Below are positions 36,111 through 45,058 of a stretch of 50,994 nucleotides of DNA, piece by piece (position 1 is the stretch's first letter; every line of letters begins with the position of its first letter). This DNA comes from Verrucomicrobiota bacterium (GTDB lineage Bacteria > Verrucomicrobiota > Verrucomicrobiia > Opitutales > Opitutaceae): contig VHCI01000010.1 in NCBI GenBank assembly GCA_016871775.1, positions 1 through 50,994 of the forward strand. Reading direction: 5' to 3'. The notes under the pieces were generated by a model. It had not been told where the DNA came from. It ran no database searches and saw only the letters and a list, made by a program, of their open reading frames with translations. The position numbers were made by a program, and so were the translations under genes.

Positions 36111-39057
36111 ATGATCCCAACCTTGCCCCATCGTTGGCGTCTCCCCTCGTTGCTGCGCCGGGGTCTCCCGCTCGTGCCGCTGCTCGGCGGCCTACTCCTC
36201 GCCCCGGCCCGGGCGCAGGAGCCCGGAGGCGCCTTGGGTGGATTCGTCAGCAACCGTGCCACCGGCCAGCTGCTGCAGGGCGCACGCGTCGAGTTGCCCG
36301 CCCTCGGCCGCGGGACCCTGACCGACGGCACCGGCCGCTACGCCTTTACCGGCCTGCCGGCAGGTGACCAAGCTGTTGTCGTGACCTACGCTGGCCTCGA
36401 TCCGCGGCGCGAGACGGTGGGGATTCCCGCCGCGGGGGTCGTGGGGCGCGATTTTGCCCTCGAGTCGGAGACTTACCGGATGGAGGCCTTCACCGTCACC
36501 GGGGAGCGCGAGGGCAACGCCGTGTCCATCACGCGGCAGCGCAACGCCGACAACGTCATCCACGTCGTCTCGACGGACACCTTCGGCAACGTGGCCGATG
36601 GCAACCTGGGTAATTTCCTGCAACGGCTGCCGGGCGTCGGGGCGATCATCGAGAACGGGGACATTATCGGGTTCGGGGTGCGCGGTACGCCCTCCGAGCT
36701 GAACTCCGTGAGTGTCGATGGGGTTCGCTCCTCCAACGCCTACGGGGGGGGCCAACCCGCAGGGAGACCGGGCGGTCGTGGTGGACTCGATCCCGTCCGA
36801 TTTCATTAAGGAGATCGAGCTGGTGAAGGCGCTCACGCCCGACCTGCCCGCGGATTCGGTGGGCGGGGCCACGAATCTCGTCACCAAGTCCGCGCTCGAT
36901 TTCCGGGACCCGGTGCTGACCTTCCGTGCGGGGGCCAACCAGAACACGTACCGCCGGGACGACCGACCGTGGCGGCCGACTGGCGGCGTGAGCTACCTGA
37001 CCCAGCTCGGTCCGGCGAGGCGCATCGGGGTGGCTCTTTCCGCGAGCTACACGGAGACCACCAACAGCCGGGATCGAATCCAGATGGCGCGCAATTTCGC
37101 CGACGGCCGCAACACCACCGCGCGCACCCTCAACGATCAGGCGACCCGCACCCGGGCCGGTCTCGGAGCCAAGTTCAACTACCGGCCGGATGAGCGCACC
37201 GAGCTGCATTTCACCACCCAGTACACCTACTTCTCTTTTCAGCAGGCGCGTACGGACTGGAGCATCACCGCAGGCAGCACGGCGGTCGCCGACTACGGCG
37301 CGGTGAGCCGCGCGCAGATCGAGGCCGGCGCCGCGCCGCGAACGGCGACGAACGCTGCGGCGGGAGTGGCACCCGGTTTCTCCGACGCCTTCACCGAGAT
37401 CCTGAACGCGACGTTCGTCAATACGGCCGGGGGCACCGCGCGGCACGGCCGAACCTACCGGTATGACCTCGCGGGCAGCCGCAAGCTGCCGGGTGAACAG
37501 AAGCTCTCGTTCCAAGCCACGTGGAACCCTTCGGAATACGACTTTATCTTCCAATTCATGGAGAACCGCCGGACCGGCGGCTTCGGCGTCGCCGTCGACA
37601 CGCGGGAAAACCGCGACCGGCCGGTCTACCGGCAGACCTACGGCACCACGATTGGCGCGGGCGCCGACCTGCGTCCCTACACGGCCCTGCGGGCCGTGAA
37701 CCGGGAGCGGAGCGACGAGGGGATTGCCCAGGGCCGGATCGATTACGAGGGCAAACTCGCCGCGGCCGGCGCCGCCTTGGAGTTCAAGGCGGGACTCAAC
37801 TGGCGGCGCCAGGACCGGACGCTGACCGTGTACCAGCCGCGGTGGAACTACGTGGGGCCGGACGGCGTGGCCGGATCCGCCGACGACAACCTGGCGCAGT
37901 TCCGAAGGGCCGAACCGGGCTACGGCCTGTTCAACAACCAGTATCCCCGGCGCGACCAGTTTGATTACCCGAAGTTCCTGCAGGCCTTCGAGGCCAATCC
38001 TAGCTGGTTCCGCGAGTCCGGCACCACGGTGTCCACGGCCCCCGCCTTCAACGGCATCACCGAGGACGTCTCCGCCGGGTACGCGATGACCCGCGCGCGC
38101 TGGGGCGGATTCAGCGTCCTGGCCGGCGCCCGGGTCGAGGACACCGCCGTCTCCGCCACCGGCCGCATCACGGATCCCCGGAACGCCGGCCGGACCCTCG
38201 TGAGCCGCGACGGCGGTTACCGGGACCTCTTTCCGAGCGTGCACCTCCGCCACGAGCCGCTGGCCGGACTGCTGCTGCGCGCCAGCTACTCCACGGGCAG
38301 CGCGCGCCCGGCCTTCAGCGATGTCTACCCCGTGACCACCGTCTCCTACAACACCGCGACCGGCCTGGGCCAGGTGCGGCAATCGGATCCCGGGCTGCGG
38401 CCGCAGTACAGCCGCAACCTCGACGCCTCCGTTGAGTATTACCTGGCCCCGGTCGGGGTCGTCTCCCTGGCCCTGTTCCACAAGCGGCTGACCGACTTCA
38501 TCTCGAGCGAGACCCGGATCATCGAGACCGGGGCCGGCAACGGCTTCGGCGGCGAATATGCCGGCTTCGACTGGATCACGACCCGCAACTTCGGCTCCGC
38601 CACCATCAAGGGTTACGAGCTCAACTACAGCCAGCAGCTGCGGAGGTTGCCCGGCGTCCTGCGCGGCCTCGCCCTCTTCGCCAACTACACGCGGATCTCC
38701 ACCACCGGTACCTACGCGAACGGCACCGCGGAGCTGGTCCGGTTCATCCCGGAGACGGCCAACGCTGGCCTGTCCTGGCGCTGGCGCGGACTCTCCCTGC
38801 GCGCGGCCGGCAATTACAAGAGCGGCTACCTGATGACCTACAACGCCAACGATTACGCCCGGCAGCGCGTGACCGACGTCACGACGTGGGACTTCAACGT
38901 CCAGTACGGCTTCAGCCCGCGGGTCAACGTGTTCGTCGATGTGGTGAACGCCTTCAACCGCTGGGCCTCCTGGTACACTGGCGCGGATCCGGGCCGGGTC
39001 ATTATGAGCGAGGTCTACGGCACCCGCCTGAGCGCTGGGGTCAGCGGCCGCTTCTGA
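36111..39057 (+). pseudogene. TonB-dependent receptor, frameshifted at a run of eight G
   Basis: Two frames join into one receptor of about 981 residues. The first, from ATG 36111, has a signal peptide, a carboxypeptidase-regulatory-like domain (GGFVSNRATGQLLQGARVEL...GRYAFTGLPAGD) and the plug start (HVVSTDTFGNVADGNLGNFL, SVSVDGVRSSNAYGG). The second resumes at ANPQGDRAVVVDSIPSDFIK and runs through LPADSVGGATNLVT to the barrel end RLSAGVSGRF. The shift lies in G8 at 36744-36751; seven G restores the frame. As written, translation ends near 36809 within the plug. It is genuinely broken, phase-variable, or miscalled. The downstream part is well conserved, which argues for recent or artefactual damage. 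Gene four of the operon. Confidence 0.88.
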
Positions 39058-39071
39058 GCTCTCCGCCCCCG

Positions 39072-40511
39072 ATGCGTCTCCTCGCTTCCCTGTTCCTCGG
39101 CTCCGCGCTAACGGCTGCGGCGGCCTCGCCTGGTCGCCCGCCGAACGTCCTGTTCCTAGCCTCCGACGACCTGCGGGACAACCTCGGCTGCCTTGGCGAC
39201 CCGGTGGCGCGCACGCCCCACCTCGACGCCCTCGCGCGCCGCGGCGTCCTCTTCGAGCGCGCCTACTGCCAGCAGGCGCTCTGCAACCCGTCCCGCGCCT
39301 CCCTGCTCACCGGGCGGCGCCCGGACACGCTGCGGGTCTGGAACCTCCCCACCCACTTCCGCGAGACCCTGCCCGACGTCGTCACCCTGCCGCAGCACTT
39401 CCTGCGGCACGGCTACTTCACCCGGAACATCGGGAAAATCTTCCATAACTTCCGCACTCGGATCCAGGGGGACCCCGCCTCCTGGAGCGTACCCGCGGAG
39501 CTCCACTTCGCCTCGCACGCGGCCGATGTCGCGGTGCTCGACGGGGGTACGGCGCCGCCGAACCTCGCGCAGGCGAAGGGAGCGGAGGCCCGCGACGTCC
39601 CGGATGAGGCCTATTTTGACGGCCGGGTGGCGGCGCGCGCGGTCGAGGCCCTGCGCGCAGCCAGCCGTCGCCCCGAGCCCTTCTTCCTCGCGGTCGGTTT
39701 CTGGAAACCGCACACGCCCTTCAATCCGCCCAAGCGCTATTGGGACCTTTATCGCCGCGGCGAGATTCCGCCCATCCGGCATCCGGGACCGCCGCGCGAC
39801 ACGCCCGCCGTCGCGCTGAAGGGTGCGAACGAACTCAGCCCCGGCACTCGCGAGGCGATGGCGGAACTGCGGCACGGCTATTACGCCGCGACCAGCTACC
39901 TCGACGCGCAGGTCGGCAAGGTCCTCGCGGAGCTCGACCGCCTCGGGTTGGACGGCAACACCATCGTCGTGTTCTGGTCCGACCACGGCTTCCACCTCGG
40001 GGAACACGGCCTCTGGGGCAAGACCTCCAACCGGGAACTCGACGCCCGCGTCCCCCTCATCATCACCGCGCCGGGGGTCGCCCGCGCGGGCTCGCGGACC
40101 CGCTCCCTCGCGGAACTGCTCGACCTCTTCCCCACGCTCGTGGACCTCTGCGGCCTGCCGACGCCGGCCGGGCTCGAGGGCGCGAGCCTCCGCCCGGTCC
40201 TCGCCGACCCATCCGCCCGCGTCAAGGACGCCGCCTTCACCCAAACCCCACGGCCCGCCAACATCCAGGGCGGCCGCAGTGAGATCATGGGCTACTCCCT
40301 GCGGGATGACCGCCATCGTTACACCGAATGGCGCGCGTGGTCGACGGGCGATCTGGTCGAGGCCGAGCTTTATGATCTCGCCCAGGATCCCGGCGAAGAT
40401 GTCAACCTCGCCGTGGAGCCCGCCCGCGCGCCCGTCCTGGCCTCGCTCGCGGCGCGGCTGGCCCGCCAGTTCCCCCGCCGTCCTCTCCCCGCCGAACCCG
40501 CCCTTCCCTGA
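39072..40511 (+). CDS. Iduronate-2-sulfatase-like S1 sulfatase
   Basis: 479 residues from ATG 39072, 14 bp after the receptor stop. Signal peptide MRLLASLFLGSALTAAAASP. The pattern NVLFLASDDLRDNLGCLGDP, signature Cys71-Asn-Pro-Ser-Arg-ASLLTG, RVWNLPTHFRETLPDVVTLPQ-like and IGKIFHN, AVGFWKPHTPFNPPKRYWDLY and FWSDHGFHLGEHGLWGKTSN is that of the iduronate-2-sulfatase-like group. In bacteria members of this group act on several sulfated sugars, so the substrate is open. Key residues are intact. Confidence 0.93.
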   Translation: MRLLASLFLGSALTAAAASPGRPPNVLFLASDDLRDNLGCLGDPVARTPHLDALARRGVLFERAYCQQALCNPSRASLLTGRRPDTLRVWNLPTHFRETLPDVVTLPQHFLRHGYFTRNIGKIFHNFRTRIQGDPASWSVPAELHFASHAADVAVLDGGTAPPNLAQAKGAEARDVPDEAYFDGRVAARAVEALRAASRRPEPFFLAVGFWKPHTPFNPPKRYWDLYRRGEIPPIRHPGPPRDTPAVALKGANELSPGTREAMAELRHGYYAATSYLDAQVGKVLAELDRLGLDGNTIVVFWSDHGFHLGEHGLWGKTSNRELDARVPLIITAPGVARAGSRTRSLAELLDLFPTLVDLCGLPTPAGLEGASLRPVLADPSARVKDAAFTQTPRPANIQGGRSEIMGYSLRDDRHRYTEWRAWSTGDLVEAELYDLAQDPGEDVNLAVEPARAPVLASLAARLARQFPRRPLPAEPALP

Positions 40512-40523
40512 ACCCCGCTCCCG

Positions 40524-41612
40524 ATGAAGCCCATCCTCTGGTGTTCCCTGGCCCTTTGCTCCAGCCTGACAGCCAACCCGCCGCCAAGTGTGGTGCGGGC
40601 GGGGTTCATCTTCGAGCAGGCCCCGTTCGCCGAGTGCCACGCCTCGACCATCGTGGACTCGGGGAGGGGGCTGGTCGCCGCGTGGTTCGGCGGCACCCGC
40701 GAGCGCAGTCCGGACGTGGGCATCTGGGTTTCCCGCCAGGAATCCGGCGGCTGGACCGCCCCCGTGGAGGTCGCGAATGGCCTGCAGTTCACCTACACCG
40801 ACGGGACATCCTTACGCTACGCGTGCTGGAATCCGGTGCTCTTCCAGAATCCCGGCGGACCGCTGATACTCTTTTACAAGGTGGGTACGACGGCGCAGAA
40901 CTGGTGGGGGATGGTCGTGACGAGTCGCGACCAAGGAGTGACCTGGACCGAGCCGCGCCGGCTCCCGCCGGGTTTCTTCGGGCCGATAAAGAATAAACCC
41001 GTCTCCCTGCCGGGCGGCGTGCTCCTCGCCCCCTCCAGCGACGAGTCGCACGAGACGCCGAGCGCGTGGCGCGTGCATTTCGAGCGCAGCAGCGACGGCG
41101 GCCGCACCTGGACCCGTACCGGCCCGCTTAACGACGGGCGCACCCTCAGCGCCATCCAGCCGAGCATCCTCGTGCATCCCGGCGGCCGCTTGCAGGCGCT
41201 GGGGCGCACGCGGCAGGGCCGGCTCTTCGACACTTGGTCGTCCGACGGTGGACTCAACTGGGGCCCGCTGACCTTGAGCGAATTGCCGAACCCGAACTCC
41301 GGCACCGATGCGGTCACCCTGCGGGACGGCCGGCACCTGCTGGTTTACAACCACGCGGAGGCAGGCCGCTCGCCGCTGAATGTCGCCCTTTCGCGCGACG
41401 GCCGCGCCTGGGTGGGGGCGTTGGTCCTTGAATCAGAGCCGGGAGAGTTCAGCTACCCGGCGGTCATCCAAGCGGCCGACGGGCTCGTCCACCTCACCTA
41501 CACGTGGAAGCGGAAGAAAATCCGGCACGTGGTCCTCGATCCCGCGCGGCTGGAAGGATCGCCCATCACGGCGGGCCGCTGGCCATCCACGGTCGGCACG
41601 GCCGCGCCTTGA
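40524..41612 (+). CDS. Exported sialidase-superfamily (BNR repeat) protein
   Basis: 362 residues from ATG 40524, 12 bp after the sulfatase stop; last gene of the operon. Short signal peptide (MKPILWCSLALCSSLTA). Six-bladed sialidase-type propeller features are visible: FAECHASTIVDSGRGLVAAW with FGGTRE, repeated S-x-D-x-G-x-TW Asp-box motifs (TSRDQGVTW, ERSSDGGRTW, SSDGGLNW) and NPNSGTDAVTL...LLVYNH. It resembles bacterial exo-sialidase/BNR_2 proteins, many of which act on sugars other than sialic acid. In a sulfatase operon it may be the glycosidase or a carbohydrate-binding protein; catalytic residues cannot be confirmed by eye. Confidence 0.8.
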   Translation: MKPILWCSLALCSSLTANPPPSVVRAGFIFEQAPFAECHASTIVDSGRGLVAAWFGGTRERSPDVGIWVSRQESGGWTAPVEVANGLQFTYTDGTSLRYACWNPVLFQNPGGPLILFYKVGTTAQNWWGMVVTSRDQGVTWTEPRRLPPGFFGPIKNKPVSLPGGVLLAPSSDESHETPSAWRVHFERSSDGGRTWTRTGPLNDGRTLSAIQPSILVHPGGRLQALGRTRQGRLFDTWSSDGGLNWGPLTLSELPNPNSGTDAVTLRDGRHLLVYNHAEAGRSPLNVALSRDGRAWVGALVLESEPGEFSYPAVIQAADGLVHLTYTWKRKKIRHVVLDPARLEGSPITAGRWPSTVGTAAP

Positions 41613-41637
41613 GCGTGCCCTCGACCTAGCCTCTTCG

Positions 41638-41808
41638 CTAAGCCGGCACGATTCAATTGGAGGCGGAGCAGCGGGGTGAGATGGCGAGCACATTTCAGGG
41701 GCGAGAGACCGAGGCATACCCGGAGGGTATGGCGACGGGAGAGAGCCACTGAAAGGTGCCGGCAGGTCACCTCGATGCGACCCGATCAATTGAATTGTCC
41801 CGGCTAAG
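41638..41808. repeat. MITE-like element with 22-bp imperfect terminal inverted repeats
   Basis: The left end (41638-41659, CTAAGCCGGCACGATTCAATTG, read as two halves CTAAGCCGG and ACGATTCAATTG) and the right end (41787-41808) are inverted copies matching at 19 of 22 positions. The 171-bp unit has no credible gene. It lies in the 433-bp gap between the sialidase and PSCyt genes. No clear target-site duplication is visible. The remainder of the gap (41809-42045) holds no gene that I can support. Confidence 0.6.
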
Positions 41809-42045
41809 GTCGGGTGCGCGGTCCACCTCGGCTCATTTTTCCGGAAGAGGCCACGCAGTTCCGGTGGGGCGGCGACGGGATCCGAGCCGGGCTCGCCGCG
41901 CCCCGGGATGCGCGATGCGCCGGCCGGCACCACTTGGAAGTTTGACCGCGCCCCCACCAGCCAAACCCTTGATGCCCGGTTCCGCCGGGCGGGAAAGGGT
42001 TGCCTCCGCCGCGCGGCCGCGGACACGGTTCCGGCCGCGCCGCCC

Positions 42046-45000
42046 GTGTCGTCCCGAACCGCCCCCGTCACCCGTTCCTCCCCGCGCGGCCCGCGCTGGC
42101 TCGCCGCTGCGCTGGCAGGCGCGCTGACCGCGGTCGCGGCCCCGGATTTCGAACGCGAGGTCCAGCCGGTGCTCGCCGCGCATTGCCTCAAGTGCCACGG
42201 GCCGGAAAAGCAGAAGGGCGGCTACCGCGTCGACGTGAAGGCCATCGCGCTCACCGGCGGCGAGGGCTCCGCCCCGAATCTCCTCCCCGGCAACGCCACG
42301 GGCAGCCCCCTCTTCCGCTACGTGAGCGGCGCCGACCCCGACCTGCGGATGCCGCCCGCCGGCGAACCGCCGCTCGCCCCCGCCGAGGTGGCCCTCCTGC
42401 GCGCCTGGATCGACGCCGGCGCACCCTGGCCCGACCACGCCAGCGCGACTGTCGCCGATCCGCTCGACTGGTGGTCGCTCAAGCCCGTCGCGCGCGTCAC
42501 CCCGCCGCCCGGGGCCCCGCACCCGGTCGACGCGTTCATCCGCGCCCGCCTCGCCGCCGCCGGGCTACCGCCCTCGGCCCCGGCCGATCCCCGCACGCTG
42601 ATCCGCCGCCTCTCCTTCGACCTCACCGGCCTCCCTCCTTCCCCCGAGGAGATCGCCGCCTTCGTGGCGGATCCCGCCCCGGACGCCTACGCGCGCCTCG
42701 TGGATCGGTTGCTCGCGTCCCCGCGCCACGGCGAACGCTGGGCCCGCCACTGGCTCGACGTCGTGCACTACGGGGACACCCACGGCTACGATAAGGACAA
42801 GCCCCGGACCAACGCCTGGCCCTACCGCGACTACGTCATCCGCGCCTTCAACACGGACAAACCCTACGCGCGGTTCGTGCAGGAGCAGATCGCGGGGGAC
42901 GTGCTCTTCCCCGACTCGCCCGAGGCCGTTGAGGCGCTCGGCTTCATCGCCGCCGGCCCCTGGGATTTCATCGGGCACGCCGAGGTCCCGGAGACGAAGA
43001 TCGACGGCAAGCTGGCCCGCCACCTCGACCGCGACAATATGGTCGCCAACGCGATCGGCACCTTCGCGAGCGCCACGGTGCACTGCGCCCAGTGCCACCA
43101 GCACAAGTTCGACCCGATCCCCCAAGAGGATTACTACCGCCTCCAGGCCGTCTTCGCCGCGCTCGACCGCACCGACCGCCCCTACCATCGCGATCCCGCC
43201 CTCCACGCGCGCGCCCGCCGGCTGCAGGCCGATCAGGCGGCGAACGCGGCCGCCCTCGTCACCCTGGAGGCGCCTTGGCGTGCCGCCGCCGGCCCCGCCC
43301 TCGCGGAACTCGATCGCGCGCTCGCCGCCGCCGCCGCCGAACGCGGCCCGAACGTCCGCCGCGGCTACCACAGCGCCACCGCCGCTTCGCCCGACACCGT
43401 GAAGTGGGTGCAGGTCGACCTCGGCGCCACGGTCGAGATCGACCGCATCTGGCTGCTGCCGGCCAGCGACCCCTTCAACGGCCGCGGCGACGGCTTCGGC
43501 TTCCCGGTGCGCTTCAAGGTCGAGGTGAGCGATGACCCGGAGTTCCGCACCGGCGTGAAACTCGCGTGGATCCGCTACGACGCCACTTTTATGGCGGACT
43601 TTCCCAACCCCGGCCTCACGCCCTTCTCGACCGGCGGGGGCAAGGACGACGGCCTCGCCGGCCGCCACGTGCGCGTGACCGCCACGCGCCTCGCGCCCCG
43701 GAAGGACGACTACATCCTCGCCCTCGCCGAGCTGAAGGTGACCGACCGGGCCGGCCACAACGTGGCCCTCGGCAAACCGGTGACGGCGCTCGACTCAATC
43801 GAGTCCGGCGAGCGCTGGGCGCGCGCGAACCTCACGGACGGGCTCGCGCCCTCCGGCCCCGGCGCCGAGGAGAAGGCCGCGCTGGCGGCACGGCGCGAGG
43901 AGGTGCTGCTGGCCGCGGCCGACCCGGCGGGACGGGAACGGCGCGCGGCGCTCCGGCGCGAGGCGGAGCGGTTGGCGGCGGAGGTCGCCGCGTTGCCCAA
44001 GCCCGACCTCGTCTACGCCGGCGGCATCCACCACGGCACCGGCACCTTCACCGGCACGGGACCGGCGGGCGGCCGTCCGCGCCCGATCCACCTCCTCGCC
44101 CGCGGGCAGGTCACCCATCCCGGCCGATTGGTCGCCCCCGGCGCGCTCTCGGCGATCACCTTCGCCCCCGCCACGTTTGAGCTGCCGGACGACGCGCCCG
44201 AGGGTGCGCGCCGCGCGGCGCTTGCGCGCTGGCTGACCGACCCGCGCCATCCGCTCACCTGGCGGAGCATCGTGAACCGGGTCTGGCAGTATCATTTCGG
44301 GCGTGGCCTGGTGGAGACGCCGGACGACTTCGGCCGCAACGGCGGCCAGCCCTCGCACCCGGAGCTGTTGGACTGGCTCGCGGCGGAGTTCCGCGACGGC
44401 GGCGGCTCCCTGAAGGCGCTGCACCGCCTGATCGTGACCAGCGAGACCTACCGGCAGGCGTCTTCGGCGAACGCGGTGGGCGCGGCGAGCGACGCGGGCA
44501 ACACGCTCCTGTGGCGGCAGAACCGGCGCCGGCTGGAGGCCGAGGCGGTCCGCGACGCGGTGCTGGCGGCGAGCGGCCGCCTGGACCTCGCGATGGGCGG
44601 CCCGGGCTGGCGGGACTTCGTCGTGGAGCGGCCCGAGCACTCGCCGCACTACGTCTACGCCAAGGCGGACCCGGAGGACCCCGCCACCTTCCGCCGCTCG
44701 ATCTACCGGTTCATCGTGCGCTCGCAGACGCAGCCGTGGATGACCGCGCTCGACTGCGCGGATCCCTCGATGCGCGTGGACCGCCGCAGCGAGAGCCTCT
44801 CGCCGCTGCAGGCGCTGGCGCTGCTCAACCACGGCTTCATCCTCACGCAGGCGCGCCACTTCGCGGCGCGGGTTTCGGCGGAGGCGCCGGACCTCGCGGG
44901 CCAGGTCGCGCGCGCGCACGCCCTCGCGGTGGGCCGCGCGCCCTCGCCCGCGGAGGCGGCGCAACTCGGCGAGTTCGCCCGCGTCCACGGCCTGCCGGCG

Positions 45001-45048
45001 CTGTGCCGGCTGCTGCTGAACCTGAACGAGTTCCTCTTCATCGACTGA
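42046..45048 (+). CDS. PSCyt1 / DUF1549 / DUF1553 cytochrome-type protein with discoidin-like insert
   Basis: About 1000 residues from a GTG at 42046, which gives a signal-like N-terminus (SSRTAPVTRSSPRGPRWLAA...); the frame is open back to 41908, so the start is uncertain. The order is typical of Planctomycetes/Verrucomicrobia: PSCyt1 haem motif Cys47-Leu-Lys-Cys50-His51 (CLKCHGPEKQKGGYRVD), PSCyt2/DUF1549 (LIRRLSFDLTGLPPSPEEIA, HWLDVVHYGDTHGYDKD, CAQCHQHKFDPIPQEDYY), a discoidin-like domain at about 438-570 (VKWVQVDLGATVEIDRIWLL) and C-terminal DUF1553 (LTWRSIVNRVWQYHFGRGLV, ESLSPLQALALLNHGFI). Presumed periplasmic redox or carbohydrate-related; the true role is unknown. The DUF1501 gene follows after 10 bp. 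Confidence 0.88.
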   Translation: MSSRTAPVTRSSPRGPRWLAAALAGALTAVAAPDFEREVQPVLAAHCLKCHGPEKQKGGYRVDVKAIALTGGEGSAPNLLPGNATGSPLFRYVSGADPDLRMPPAGEPPLAPAEVALLRAWIDAGAPWPDHASATVADPLDWWSLKPVARVTPPPGAPHPVDAFIRARLAAAGLPPSAPADPRTLIRRLSFDLTGLPPSPEEIAAFVADPAPDAYARLVDRLLASPRHGERWARHWLDVVHYGDTHGYDKDKPRTNAWPYRDYVIRAFNTDKPYARFVQEQIAGDVLFPDSPEAVEALGFIAAGPWDFIGHAEVPETKIDGKLARHLDRDNMVANAIGTFASATVHCAQCHQHKFDPIPQEDYYRLQAVFAALDRTDRPYHRDPALHARARRLQADQAANAAALVTLEAPWRAAAGPALAELDRALAAAAAERGPNVRRGYHSATAASPDTVKWVQVDLGATVEIDRIWLLPASDPFNGRGDGFGFPVRFKVEVSDDPEFRTGVKLAWIRYDATFMADFPNPGLTPFSTGGGKDDGLAGRHVRVTATRLAPRKDDYILALAELKVTDRAGHNVALGKPVTALDSIESGERWARANLTDGLAPSGPGAEEKAALAARREEVLLAAADPAGRERRAALRREAERLAAEVAALPKPDLVYAGGIHHGTGTFTGTGPAGGRPRPIHLLARGQVTHPGRLVAPGALSAITFAPATFELPDDAPEGARRAALARWLTDPRHPLTWRSIVNRVWQYHFGRGLVETPDDFGRNGGQPSHPELLDWLAAEFRDGGGSLKALHRLIVTSETYRQASSANAVGAASDAGNTLLWRQNRRRLEAEAVRDAVLAASGRLDLAMGGPGWRDFVVERPEHSPHYVYAKADPEDPATFRRSIYRFIVRSQTQPWMTALDCADPSMRVDRRSESLSPLQALALLNHGFILTQARHFAARVSAEAPDLAGQVARAHALAVGRAPSPAEAAQLGEFARVHGLPALCRLLLNLNEFLFID

Positions 45049-45058
45049 GCGCGCGACG

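Noticed and set aside
41498-41770. Minus-strand frame inside the inverted-repeat element (HLSVALSRRHTLRVCLGLSP...)
   Set aside because: Looks orderly but matches no transposase I know and overlaps the sialidase 3' end; treated as part of a non-coding repeat.
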